Of a stretch of DNA of 64,000 bases, positions 24,747 to 33,343 are shown one piece after another. Source of the DNA: Streptomyces sp. NBRC 110028 (GTDB taxonomy: Bacteria > Actinomycetota > Actinomycetes > Streptomycetales > Streptomycetaceae); assembly GCF_001417735.1 (NCBI RefSeq), contig NZ_BBUZ01000029.1:124001-188000 (forward strand), given 5' to 3'. The notes beneath the pieces were generated by a model. The model did no database searches and was not told where the DNA came from. It saw only the letters and a program-made list of their open reading frames with translations. The number at the start of each line of letters is the position of its first letter. The stretch's first letter is position 1. The translations under genes and the position numbers were made by a program.

Positions 24747-26123
24747 TTGAGTTTGCGCCCGACCGTCACCGAGTTCGAGGTCCATGACATCCGGTTTCCC
24801 ACCTCGGAGCAGCTCGACGGCTCGGACGCCATGAATCCGGACCCCGACTACTCCGCTGCCTATGTGGTGCTCCGCACGGACGCCGATGACACCACCGACA
24901 CCACCGCCGGGGCGGAAGGCCACGGTTTCGTCTTCACCATCGGCCGCGGCAACGACGTGACCGCCGCCGCCATCCACTCCCTGCGCCCCCAGGTCATCGG
25001 CCGTCCCGCCCCGCTCACCGCGGCCGGGCTGGCCGACCTCTACCGCGACCTCACCCACGATTCGCAGCTGCGCTGGCTCGGCCCGGAGAAGGGCGTCATG
25101 CACATGGCGGCGGGCGCGGTGGTGAACGCCGCCTGGGACCTCGCCGCCCGGCTGGCCGGAAAGCCGCTGTGGCAGTTCCTGGCCGACATGTCACCCGAGG
25201 AGCTGGCCGACCTCGTCGACTACCGCTACCTCAGCGACGCCCTCACCCGAGACGAGGCGCTCAAGATCCTGCGCGCCGCCGAGCCCGGCCGCGCCGAGCG
25301 CGCCGCGCGCTTGCGCGAGCGCGGCTACCCCGCCTACACCACCTCGCCGGGCTGGCTCGGCTACTCCGACGAGAAAATGATCAAGCTGGCGCGGGAGGCG
25401 GTCTCCGACGGCTTCGATCAGATCAAGCTCAAGGTGGGCGGCGACCTCGACGAGGACCTCAGACGGATGCGGCTGGCCCGCGAGGCGGTCGGCCCGGACA
25501 TCCGGATAGCCGTCGACGCCAACCAGCGCTGGGACGTCGCGGAGGCGCTGCGCTGGATGCGCGCGCTGGCGCCGTACGACCCGCACTGGATCGAGGAGCC
25601 GACCAGCCCGGACGATCTCCTCGGCCACGCCGCCATCCGCGCCGGACAGCCGGTCAAGGTCGCCACCGGTGAGCATGTCGCCAACCGCGTCGTCTTCAAA
25701 CAACTGCTTCAGGCCGAGGCCGTCGACTTCGTGCAGATCGACGCGGCGCGCGTGGCCGGGGTCAACGAGAACCTGGCGATCCTGCTGCTCGCCGCCAAGC
25801 ACGGGGTGCCGGTGTGCCCGCACGCGGGCGGCGTCGGGCTGTGCGAACTCGTCCAGCATCTGGCCATGTTCGACTTCGTGGCCGTCTCCGGCAGCTGGGA
25901 GGGCCGGGTCATCGAGTACGTCGACCACCTCCACGAGCACTTCGCCGATCCGGTGGTCGTCGAGGCCGGCCGGTACCGCGCCCCGGCCGCCCCGGGGTTC
26001 TCCGCCCGGATGCTCCCCGAGTCGATCGCCGCCTACCGCTATCCCGACGGGCCCGAATGGCAGGCCCGGAACGCCGCACAGCAGCCGGCACCGCAGTCCG
26101 TACGACAGGAGGAGACCCCTTGA
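24747..26123 (+). CDS. L-fuconate dehydratase (enolase superfamily)
   Basis: This enzyme would turn L-fuconate into 2-keto-3-deoxy-L-fuconate. The 458-residue protein has the family opening FEVHDIRFPTSEQLDGSDAM and NPDPDYSAAYVVL. Catalytic residues are in order: the K-x-K base in QIKLKVGGD, metal Asp in AVDANQRW, Glu in WIEEPTSPDD, Glu in ATGEHVANR and His in CPHAGGVGL. The start is TTG 24747 with AGGGAG seven bases upstream. Its TGA overlaps the TTG of the next gene, so they are coupled. A promoter with operator-like repeats precedes it. Confidence 0.9.
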   Translation: MSLRPTVTEFEVHDIRFPTSEQLDGSDAMNPDPDYSAAYVVLRTDADDTTDTTAGAEGHGFVFTIGRGNDVTAAAIHSLRPQVIGRPAPLTAAGLADLYRDLTHDSQLRWLGPEKGVMHMAAGAVVNAAWDLAARLAGKPLWQFLADMSPEELADLVDYRYLSDALTRDEALKILRAAEPGRAERAARLRERGYPAYTTSPGWLGYSDEKMIKLAREAVSDGFDQIKLKVGGDLDEDLRRMRLAREAVGPDIRIAVDANQRWDVAEALRWMRALAPYDPHWIEEPTSPDDLLGHAAIRAGQPVKVATGEHVANRVVFKQLLQAEAVDFVQIDAARVAGVNENLAILLLAAKHGVPVCPHAGGVGLCELVQHLAMFDFVAVSGSWEGRVIEYVDHLHEHFADPVVVEAGRYRAPAAPGFSARMLPESIAAYRYPDGPEWQARNAAQQPAPQSVRQEETP

Positions 26124-26896
26124 GCCCCACCGGCGACTTCGAAGGGCTGGCCGCGCTCGTCACCGGCGGCGCCTCGGGCATCGGCGCCGCCATCGCCGCC
26201 ACGCTGCGCGACCGCGGTGCGCGGGTCGCCGTGCTCGACCGGGACCCGTCGGGCGCCCCGGCCGGCACCCTGCCGGTCAAGGCCGACGTCACCTCCGACG
26301 AGGGAGTACGGACCGGGGTGGAGGCGGTGGTGGCCGAATTCGGCGCCCTGCACACCGTCGTCGGCAACGCGGGCATCGGCGCGATCGGCACCGTCGAGGA
26401 CAATCCCGACGAGGAGTGGCAGCGGCTGCTGGACGTCAACGTACTGGGCCTGGTGCGCACCGCGCGGGCCGCGCTGCCGCATCTGCGCGCCGCGACGGCG
26501 AGGCGGCCCGGCGCCGTCTCCATCACCCACACCTGCTCGATCGCCGCCACCGCCGGACTGCCGCAGCGCGCCGCGTACAGCGCGAGCAAGGGCGCGGTGC
26601 TGTCGCTGACCCTCGCCATGGCCGCCGACCACGTACGCGAGGGCATCCGCGTCAACTGCGTCAACCCCGGCACCGTCGACACCCCGTGGGTGGGGCGACT
26701 GCTCGGCCAGACCACCGATCCGGCGGCCGAGCGCGCCGCCCTGGAGGCCCGCCAGCCGACCGGGCGCCTGGTGTCGGCCGAGGAGGTCGCCGCGGCCGTC
26801 GCGTATCTGGCGAGTCCCGCCGCCGCGGCCGTCACCGGCACCGCGCTGGCCGTCGACGGCGGGATGCAGGGGCTGCGCCTGCGCCCCGCCACCTGA
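26120..26896 (+). CDS. SDR-family dehydrogenase, likely 2-keto-3-deoxy-L-fuconate dehydrogenase
   Basis: The 258-residue Rossmann protein has VTGGASGIGAAIA (cofactor loop), the VGNAGIGAIG turn, catalytic Ser in HTCSIAATAG, Tyr-x3-Lys in AYSASKGAV and NPGTVDTPWV. Asp near the end of strand 2 (AVLDRDPSG) favours NAD+. The TTG start at 26120 overlaps the stop of the dehydratase gene and has AGGAGGAG eight bases upstream. In the oxidative fucose pathway the step after the dehydratase is NAD-dependent oxidation at C4, which fits. L-fucose dehydrogenase activity is the alternative. Confidence 0.82.
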   Translation: MSPTGDFEGLAALVTGGASGIGAAIAATLRDRGARVAVLDRDPSGAPAGTLPVKADVTSDEGVRTGVEAVVAEFGALHTVVGNAGIGAIGTVEDNPDEEWQRLLDVNVLGLVRTARAALPHLRAATARRPGAVSITHTCSIAATAGLPQRAAYSASKGAVLSLTLAMAADHVREGIRVNCVNPGTVDTPWVGRLLGQTTDPAAERAALEARQPTGRLVSAEEVAAAVAYLASPAAAAVTGTALAVDGGMQGLRLRPAT

Positions 26897-26983
26897 GCCC
26901 CACACCGCGCCGCCGCACCGGACATCCGCACAGCGCACCATCGCACCCCGCACGTCGCACCACTCGACCAAGGACGGGACTCG

Positions 26984-28021
26984 ATGAGGAGACTCCGCAC
27001 GACCGGAGCCGCGGCCTGTGCCGTGCTGCTCGCCGTCGCCGGGCTGGCCGGCTGCAACCGCGAGAGCAACGGCGCCGGAGGCGGCAAGGTCGGTATCGAC
27101 ATGCCGCGCACCGACACCGACTTCTGGAACTCCTACCAGCAGTACTTGGAGAAGGGCATCGACAAGGGCACGGTCTCCGCGCTCCCGCTGTCCAACTCGC
27201 AGAACGACATCTCCAAGCTCGTCTCCAACGTCCAGGCGTTCACCGACCAGGGCGCCAAGGCGATCGTCATGGCGCCCCAGGACACCGGGGCCATCTCCTC
27301 CACCCTGGAGCGGCTGGAGGAGAAGAAGATCCCCGTCGTCAGCGTGGACACCCGTCCCGACTCCGGCAAGATCTACATGGTGGTGCGGGCCGACAACCGG
27401 GCGTACGGCACCAAGGCGTGCGAATACCTCGGCCGGCAGCTGGGCGGCAAGGGCCGGGTCGCCGAACTCCAGGGCGACCTCAGCTCCATCAACGGCCGCG
27501 ACCGGTCGCAGGCGTTCGCCTCCTGCATGAAGAAGAAGTACCCCGGCATCACGGTGCACGAGCTGCCCACCGACTGGAAGGGCGACGTCGCCTCCGCGAA
27601 GCTGCAGAGCCTGCTGGCCCAGCACCACAAGCTCGACGGCATCTACATGCAGGCGGGCGGCGCCTTCCTGCAGTCCACCCTGGCGCTGCTGGAGCAGAAG
27701 AAACTGCTCAAGCCCGCGGGCCGAACGGGCCACATCACGATCATCTCCAACGACGGCATACCGGAGGAACTGGACGCGATCCGCTCCGGGAAGATCGACG
27801 CCACCCTCTCCCAGCCCGCCGACCTCTACGCCCAGTGGGCCCTGAACTACGCGAAGGCGGCGCTCGACGGCGAGAAGTTCACGCCCGGACCGACCCACCA
27901 CGGCTCGAAGATCGTCAAGATCGAGAACGGTCTGGAGGACCAGCTTCCGGCGCCGCTGGTCACCAAGAAGAACGTCGACGACCCGAAGCTGTGGGCCAAC
28001 CAGCTCGAAAAGAAGGAGTGA
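26984..28021 (+). CDS. sugar ABC transporter substrate-binding lipoprotein (RbsB-like)
   Basis: The 345-residue product has a lipoprotein signal (RRLRTTGAAACAVLLAVAGL, lipobox LAGC, Cys at about 24). A periplasmic-binding-protein type I fold follows: IDMPRTDTDFWNSYQQYLEK, AIVMAPQDTGAISSTLERLE, VVSVDTRPDSG, AELQGDLSSINGRDRSQAF and IISNDGIPEELDAI. It would capture a monosaccharide, by context L-fucose, and pass it to the permease. Its stop overlaps the ATPase start by one base. The ATG follows AAGGACGGGACTCG. Confidence 0.9.
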   Translation: MRRLRTTGAAACAVLLAVAGLAGCNRESNGAGGGKVGIDMPRTDTDFWNSYQQYLEKGIDKGTVSALPLSNSQNDISKLVSNVQAFTDQGAKAIVMAPQDTGAISSTLERLEEKKIPVVSVDTRPDSGKIYMVVRADNRAYGTKACEYLGRQLGGKGRVAELQGDLSSINGRDRSQAFASCMKKKYPGITVHELPTDWKGDVASAKLQSLLAQHHKLDGIYMQAGGAFLQSTLALLEQKKLLKPAGRTGHITIISNDGIPEELDAIRSGKIDATLSQPADLYAQWALNYAKAALDGEKFTPGPTHHGSKIVKIENGLEDQLPAPLVTKKNVDDPKLWANQLEKKE

Positions 28022-29628
28022 TGACAGCGGCAGCACAGCCCACCGTGGTCCGGGCGCGGGGCATCGTCAAACGCTTCGGACCCACCGTCGCCCTGGACCA
28101 CGCCCACCTGGCCGTGCGCCCCGGGGAGGCGCACGCTCTCGTCGGGCGCAACGGGGCGGGCAAGTCCACGCTGGTGTCCGTCCTCACCGGCATGGAGCGC
28201 CCGGACGAGGGCGAGGTGACCTTCTCCGGCGAACCCGCCCCCGGCTACGGCGACACCCGGGCCTGGCAGCGCCGGGTCGCCTGCGTCTACCAGAAGTCGA
28301 TGGTGGTCCCGCATCTGACGGTCGCCGAGAACCTCTACCTGGGCCGCTTCCAGGGCACCGGGCGCATCCGGTGGCGCGCGCTGCGCGAGGAGGCCCGGGC
28401 GCTGCTGGGGGAGTACGGCGTCGATGTGGACCCCCGGACCCGGGCGAAGGACCTCGGCGTCGAACAGCGGCAGTTCGTGGAGATCGCCCGCGCCCTGTCC
28501 TTCGGAGCCCGGCTGATCATCCTCGACGAGCCCACCGCGCAGCTCGACGCGGGCGGCATCGACCGGCTCTTCACCAAGCTGCTCGAACTGCGCCGCCAGG
28601 GTGTCGCCTTCCTGTTCATCTCGCACCACCTCCAGGAGGTCTACGACCTCTGCGACACCGTCACCGTCTTCCGCGACGCCCGCCACGTGCTGACCGCCCC
28701 CGTCGCCGACCTGCCCAAGGAGGACCTGGTCGCGGCGATGACCGGCGACGGTGAAGCCGCCCGGGACGGCGGCTCCCGGGCCGCCGTCCACGCTCCCGTC
28801 ACCGTGCGGAGGACCGGCCAGGGCGGCGAACCGGTGCTGCGCGCCGAAGGGCTCACCCTGGAGGACGAGTTCGCGCCGCTGGACCTGGTGGTGCGGCCGG
28901 GCGAGGTGCTGGGCCTGGCCGGGGCGACCGCCAGCGGCAACACGGCGATCGGCGAGACCCTGGTGGGCCTGCGCAAACCGGGCGGCGGCCGGGTCCTGGT
29001 ACGGGGCAGGCCGGTGCGCCCCGGCAGCGTGCCGCACGCCATCGACGCGGGCATCGGCTACGTCCCGGAGGACCGCCACGACCAGGGCCTGGTCCTGGGC
29101 CGCAGCGTCGCCGAGAACGCCACGCTGACCGTCACCGACCAGCTGGGGCCGTACGGCACGGTGCTGCCGTCCCGCACCCGCGCCTTCGCCCAGCGCATGA
29201 TCACCTCGCTCGACATCAAGACCTCGGGGCCCTCGCAGCCCGTCTCCGGCCTGTCCGGCGGCAATCAGCAGAAGGTCGTCATCGCCCGGGCGCTGGCCCG
29301 CGAACCGAGCGTGCTGGTCGCGATCCGGCCGACCGCCGGGGTGGACGTGAAGTCCAAGGACGCCCTGCTCGGCGTCGTACGGGAGGTGGCGGCGGCCGGG
29401 AGCGGCGCGCTGATCGTCTCCGACGAGCTGGACGACCTGCGGGTCTGCGACCGGGTCCTGGCGTTCTTCCACGGGCGGGTCGTCGCCGAGTTCGGCAGCG
29501 GCTGGACCGACCGCCAGCTGGTCGCCGCGATGGAAGGCATCACGGAACCGGACACGCACGGCACGCACGGCACGGCGCACGGCACGGCAGGGGGAACCGA
29601 AGACCGCACGGGAGGACCACAGACATGA
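28021..29628 (+). CDS. sugar ABC transporter ATPase with two nucleotide-binding domains (RbsA-like)
   Basis: The 535-residue tandem ATPase has an intact first domain: Walker A GRNGAGKST, Walker B LIILDEPTAQ and a signature region LGVEQRQFVEIARALS. In the second domain Walker A reads GATASGNTAIG, with no lysine or serine/threonine pair. The signature LSGGNQQK is intact and Walker B reads VLVAIRPTAGVD, where relatives have LDEPTRG. One composite site therefore probably does the hydrolysis, a known asymmetry in this family but stronger here. ATG 28021 follows AAGGAGTG. The His/Gly/Thr-rich C-terminal tail is unusual. Confidence 0.88.
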   Translation: MTAAAQPTVVRARGIVKRFGPTVALDHAHLAVRPGEAHALVGRNGAGKSTLVSVLTGMERPDEGEVTFSGEPAPGYGDTRAWQRRVACVYQKSMVVPHLTVAENLYLGRFQGTGRIRWRALREEARALLGEYGVDVDPRTRAKDLGVEQRQFVEIARALSFGARLIILDEPTAQLDAGGIDRLFTKLLELRRQGVAFLFISHHLQEVYDLCDTVTVFRDARHVLTAPVADLPKEDLVAAMTGDGEAARDGGSRAAVHAPVTVRRTGQGGEPVLRAEGLTLEDEFAPLDLVVRPGEVLGLAGATASGNTAIGETLVGLRKPGGGRVLVRGRPVRPGSVPHAIDAGIGYVPEDRHDQGLVLGRSVAENATLTVTDQLGPYGTVLPSRTRAFAQRMITSLDIKTSGPSQPVSGLSGGNQQKVVIARALAREPSVLVAIRPTAGVDVKSKDALLGVVREVAAAGSGALIVSDELDDLRVCDRVLAFFHGRVVAEFGSGWTDRQLVAAMEGITEPDTHGTHGTAHGTAGGTEDRTGGPQT

Positions 29629-30665
29629 TCGGTACCGCACGGCAGCAGCCCGCCGAGGCGGTGGCGGACGGGGCGACGGGGGCCCACGGCCGTCCGCGGA
29701 TCGACATCGCGCGCTGGCGCGATCTGTCCCTGGTCCCGGTGATCTTCGTCCTGGGCGTGATCGGCTTCATCGTCTCGCCCGCCTTCCTCACCGAGGACAA
29801 CCTGATCGGCGTCGTCCAGCAGTCCACCGAGCTGGGGCTGCTGGTGCTGGGCGAGGCGCTGATCCTGATCAGCGGCCGGATGGACCTCTCCCTGGAGTCC
29901 ACCATCGCCGTGGCGCCCGTGATCGCCCTCTGGCTGGTGCTGCCCTCGCACGGCGCACGCTTCGAAGGGCTCGGGCTGCTGCCCGTATGGACCGCCATTC
30001 CGCTGTGCCTGGCGGTCGGCGGCCTGATCGGCGCGGCCAACGGCTTCCTGATGCTCAAGCTGCGCGTCAACGGCTTCATCGCGACCCTGGGCATGCTCAC
30101 CATGCTGCGCGGACTCCAGGTCGGCGTCGCCGAGGGGCAGTCCATCGTCAACGTCCCCGAGTCGTTCCGCTACCTCGGCAAGGCCGACTGGCTGGGCGCG
30201 CCCGCCGCCGTCTGGCTGTGCCTGGGCCTGTACGCGCTCGGCGGCCTCGCGCTGGGCTATCTGCGCCACGGCCGCGCCCTGTACGCGATCGGCGGCAACC
30301 CCGAGGCCGCGCGCGCCGCCGGTATCCGCGTCGACCGCATCACCTGGATCGTGCTCAGCACCGCCGGCGTACTGGCCGCGTTCGCCGGAATCCTCTACAC
30401 CGGCCACTACGGCTCGGTCGCCGCGACCCAGGGCAACGGCTGGATCTTCCAGGTCTTCGCCGCCGCGGTCATCGGCGGCATCAGCCTCAAGGGCGGCCGC
30501 GGCACGCTCTTCGGAGCCCTCACGGGTGTGCTTACGCTGCAATTGGTCGTCAACGTGATGACCCTCGGCGGCGTTCCGCCACTGTGGAACCAGTTCATCA
30601 ACGGCTCCATCATTATCGTCGCGCTGATCATCTCCCGCTACGCGAGCGGCGAGAAGCAGGACTGA
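29625..30665 (+). CDS. sugar ABC transporter permease (RbsC-like)
   Basis: The 346-residue membrane protein has 8-10 hydrophobic segments and the family landmarks LGLLVLGEALILISGRMDLS, AANGFLMLKLRVNGFIATLG, ALYAIGGNPEAARAAGI (coupling region) and FAAAVIGGISLKGGRGTLFG. The start overlaps the ATPase stop (ATGA). With the binding protein and ATPase it forms a three-gene importer. The AKR gene follows 40 bases downstream. Confidence 0.9.
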   Translation: MIGTARQQPAEAVADGATGAHGRPRIDIARWRDLSLVPVIFVLGVIGFIVSPAFLTEDNLIGVVQQSTELGLLVLGEALILISGRMDLSLESTIAVAPVIALWLVLPSHGARFEGLGLLPVWTAIPLCLAVGGLIGAANGFLMLKLRVNGFIATLGMLTMLRGLQVGVAEGQSIVNVPESFRYLGKADWLGAPAAVWLCLGLYALGGLALGYLRHGRALYAIGGNPEAARAAGIRVDRITWIVLSTAGVLAAFAGILYTGHYGSVAATQGNGWIFQVFAAAVIGGISLKGGRGTLFGALTGVLTLQLVVNVMTLGGVPPLWNQFINGSIIIVALIISRYASGEKQD

Positions 30666-30704
30666 CACACAGCACCGGGAAACAGGGAACAGAGGCGAGG
30701 AACC

Positions 30705-31700
30705 ATGGCGCAGGTACCCCAAGGGACGCGCGAACTGGGGCGCTCGGGTGTCTACGTACCACCCCTAGGGCTCGGCTGCGCCCCGCTCGCCAATCTGTAC
30801 GCCGCCGTGCCCGAGGAACGCGCCCTGGCGACCGTCCACACCGCCCTGGAACTCGGCTGCACCTATCTGGACACCGCGCCGCACTACGGCGTCGGGCTCT
30901 CCGAGGAGCGGCTGGGGCGCGCGCTCGCCGGGCGCGGGCGCGGCTCGTACACGCTCTCCACCAAGGTGGGGCGGCGGCTGCGGGACCGGGCGCCCGGCGA
31001 GCCCGTCCAGCCGGACGGGTTCGCGGACACCCCCGACCGCGTCCGCGAGTGGGACTTCTCCCGGGACGGCATCCGCGCCTCCCTGGAGTCCTCCCTGGAA
31101 CGCCTCGGGGTCGACGCCCTCGACATCGTCTACGTCCACGACCCGGAGAACCACATCCGCGAGGTGTACGAGACGGCCTTCCCGGCGCTCGCCGAACTGC
31201 GCGACCAAAAGCTCGTCCGGGCCATCGGCTTCGGCATGAACTTCAGCGACATCCTCGCCCGCTTCGTCGCCGACCTCGATGTGGACGTCGTCCTGTGCGC
31301 CGGGCGCTGGACCCTGCTGGAGCGCACCGCCTACGACGACCTGCTGCCGGTGTGCGAGCGGCGCGGCACCTCCGTGGTGGCCGGCGGCGTCTACAACTCC
31401 GGCCTGCTCGCCGACCCCCGCCCCGGCGCGCGCTACAACTACGAGGAGGCGCCCTTGGAGATCGCCGAGCGGGCCCGGCGGCTCGCCGCCGTCTGCGCCG
31501 AGTTCGGGGTGCCGCTGCGGGCCGCCGCCCTGCGCTTTCCCTTCGGCCACCCGGCCGTGGCCGCCGCCGTCGTCGGCTGCGCCTCCCCGGCCGAGGTGCG
31601 GGACAACGCCGAGATGTTCGGCCACGACATCCCCGACGAGCTGTGGCACGCGCTGGTCGAGCGCCGTCTGCTCGACGACGACATCCCGCTGCCGCTCTGA
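30705..31700 (+). CDS. aldo/keto reductase, likely L-fucose (D-threo-aldose) 1-dehydrogenase
   Basis: The 331-residue barrel enzyme belongs to the D-threo-aldose/L-fucose dehydrogenase branch. Evidence is RELGRSGVYVPPLGLGCAPL, catalytic Asp and Tyr in YLDTAPHYGVG, Lys in LSTKVGR and His in IVYVHDPENH, with IGFGMNFSDIL and VVAGGVYNSGLLA. It would oxidise L-fucose at C1 to the lactone with NAD(P)+. ATG 30705 follows GGCGAGGAACC. It lies between the permease and lactonase genes, which places it at the first step of the pathway. Confidence 0.87.
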   Translation: MAQVPQGTRELGRSGVYVPPLGLGCAPLANLYAAVPEERALATVHTALELGCTYLDTAPHYGVGLSEERLGRALAGRGRGSYTLSTKVGRRLRDRAPGEPVQPDGFADTPDRVREWDFSRDGIRASLESSLERLGVDALDIVYVHDPENHIREVYETAFPALAELRDQKLVRAIGFGMNFSDILARFVADLDVDVVLCAGRWTLLERTAYDDLLPVCERRGTSVVAGGVYNSGLLADPRPGARYNYEEAPLEIAERARRLAAVCAEFGVPLRAAALRFPFGHPAVAAAVVGCASPAEVRDNAEMFGHDIPDELWHALVERRLLDDDIPLPL

Positions 31701-31723
31701 CGGCCCGATCCCGAGGACATGCC

Positions 31724-32578
31724 GTGCCGCTGAGCCGAATCGACGCCCACCACCACCTGTGGGACCTCTCCCGCCGGCCGCAGCCGTGGATGGACGGCCC
31801 CTGGGCCGACCCCATCGCCCGCACCGTCACCCCCGCGGACCTGCTGCCGCATCTGGACGCCCACGGGATCGACGCCACGGTCGTCGTCCAGTCCAGCTCC
31901 TCGTACGACGAGACCCGCGAACTCCTCGCCCTGGCGGGCGCCTCGGACCGGATCGCGGGCGTCGTCGGCTGGGCCGACCTCACCGACCCCGAGCTGCCCG
32001 CGGTGCTCGCCGCCCTGGCCGCGGGACCGGGCGGCGACCGGCTGGCCGGGCTGCGGCACCAGGTGCAGGACGAGGCCGACCCCGACTGGCTGGCGCGCCC
32101 CGACGTACGGCGCGGCCTCGCCACCGCGGCCGACGCGGGGCTCGTCTACGACCTGCTGGTCACCCCGCGCGAACTGCCCGCCGCGATCACGGCGGTACGG
32201 GAACTGCCCGGCGTGCGCTTCGTCCTCGACCACGCGGCGAAGCCGCCGGTCGCCAGCGGCGAGCGCGAGCCGTGGACCGGCCTCCTGACGGAACTGGCCG
32301 CCCTGCCCAACGTCGACTGCAAGCTGTCGGGACTGGTCACCGAGGCCGACTGGACGGCCTGGAAGCCGGAGCAGGTGCTGCCGTACGCCCGCCATGTGCT
32401 GGAGGTGTTCGGCCCGGAGCGGGTGCTGTTCGGGTCGGACTGGCCGGTATGCGAACTGGCCGCGACGTACGCGGACGTCGTGTCCCTCGCCGACCGGGCG
32501 ACGGCCGGCCTCACCGCCGCCGAGCGCGCCTCGGTCTTCGGCACAAGCGCCACCCGCGCGTACGGCCTGAAACCCTAG
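31724..32578 (+). CDS. amidohydrolase-family L-fuconolactonase
   Basis: The 284-residue TIM-barrel hydrolase begins PLSRIDAHHHLWDLSRRP with the metal-binding H-x-H. It also has the lysine-free GLRHQVQDEADPDWL stretch, VLDHAAKPPV, LSGLVTEADW and LFGSDWPVCEL (catalytic Asp), the usual set for sugar lactonases such as L-fuconolactonase and L-rhamnono-gamma-lactonase. GTG 31724 has GAGGA six bases upstream; the nearby ATG is out of frame. The stop codon TAG (32576-32578) lies within the end of a MITE-like element, so the original C-terminus may have been altered by a few residues. Confidence 0.87.
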   Translation: MPLSRIDAHHHLWDLSRRPQPWMDGPWADPIARTVTPADLLPHLDAHGIDATVVVQSSSSYDETRELLALAGASDRIAGVVGWADLTDPELPAVLAALAAGPGGDRLAGLRHQVQDEADPDWLARPDVRRGLATAADAGLVYDLLVTPRELPAAITAVRELPGVRFVLDHAAKPPVASGEREPWTGLLTELAALPNVDCKLSGLVTEADWTAWKPEQVLPYARHVLEVFGPERVLFGSDWPVCELAATYADVVSLADRATAGLTAAERASVFGTSATRAYGLKP

Positions 32579-32741
32579 TGCCGCGTCAGTCAGGGTTTGC
32601 CCGGTAGCGAGGCGTCCTGGTGCGGTCAGATGCAAGGCGCCGGATCGGCCTCGTAGTGGGCCTACTCGGCTGATTCGGCAACGCCGCAGATGGCCGTGCC
32701 AGGGCGGCGAGCGGGGCGAACCTTGGCTGACGCGGCACTAG
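32575..32741. mobile_element. 167-bp MITE-like element, long imperfect palindrome
   Basis: The left end CTAGTGCCGCGTCAG is matched by the right end CTGACGCGGCACTAG, a perfect 15-bp inverted repeat. Inside, the symmetry continues with mismatches (GGTTTGCCC against the complement of GGGGCGAACC; CTGGTGCGG against the complement of CCGTGCCAG), so the whole unit can fold as one hairpin. It has no coding capacity. CTAG at both borders may be part of the repeat or a target duplication. Confidence 0.6.
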
Positions 32742-33343
32742 CGCCCAGCCCACCCCGCCGCGGCCGGTCCTCGGCCCCGGGGCGGTGCCCGAGGGCGGAG
32801 CCCTGACGGGGTGCCCGGCCCCGTCCCTCGGTGCGGTCGTTCCAGGCATCGGGCCGGGGATCTGACGCGGAGCCCCGAGGGGTGAGGGCAGTGGCCCGGT
32901 GGGCCTGCCCGGGCTCTATGCCTCGGCGCGGCTGTTCCTCAGCCTCGGGGCAGGGGCAGGGGCAGGGGCAGGGGCAGGGGCAGGGGCGGGGCCCCTGGCG
33001 GCGTCCGGCGTGATGCCCCGAGCCGGAGCCCGGGGGCGCAGCCCCAGCGCGGCCGGTTCTCGGCGCCGGACCGAGGGCCGGGCGGGGCCCCGGGGCAGGG
33101 GCCCCGCCCGGCCCTCGTGTGAAGCCCGAGCGGACCGCCCGGCCCCGTGCCTGGGCGTGGTCGGTCCCTGGGCATCGGGCCGGGGGGCTGGACGGAGCGT
33201 CCGAGGGGTACGGGGTGCGCCCCGGTGGGTCGGCCGGGCCCGCACACCGGGGCGCGGGCGGCCGGTCCTCGGCCTCGGGCCGGGGGTCTGGGGCGGAGCC
33301 CCGGTTCGGGAAGGGGCGGGGTGGGGGAAAGAGCCGCCCGCCG
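32742..33343. repeat. 602-base G-rich intergenic repeat field
   Basis: No gene is convincing here. A degenerate unit of the type GGGGCGGAGCCCCGAGGGG recurs about five times (near 32794, 32868, 33031, 33195 and 33291). It is usually preceded by GGGCCGGGG and embedded in strongly G-rich plus-strand DNA. Between copies lies the 6-base array at 32944-32995. Each unit can form a small hairpin. I infer a decaying dispersed repeat rather than coding DNA. Confidence 0.55.
32944..32995 (+). repeat. tandem GGGGCA hexamer array, about eight copies
   Basis: The hexamer GGGGCA is repeated in tandem with almost no variation, then runs into GGGGCGGGGCCCC. Regular runs of four G suggest possible G-quadruplex formation and length variation by slippage. 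Confidence 0.9.

Noticed and set aside
25669..28020. Upstream extension of the ABC ATPase reading frame
   Set aside because: The extension is Arg/Ser/Pro-rich and overlaps the dehydratase, SDR and binding-protein genes in another frame. The real start is ATG 28021.
32944..32995. CRISPR-like array
   Set aside because: The units are 6-base tandem repeats without spacers, and no cas genes are in the window.
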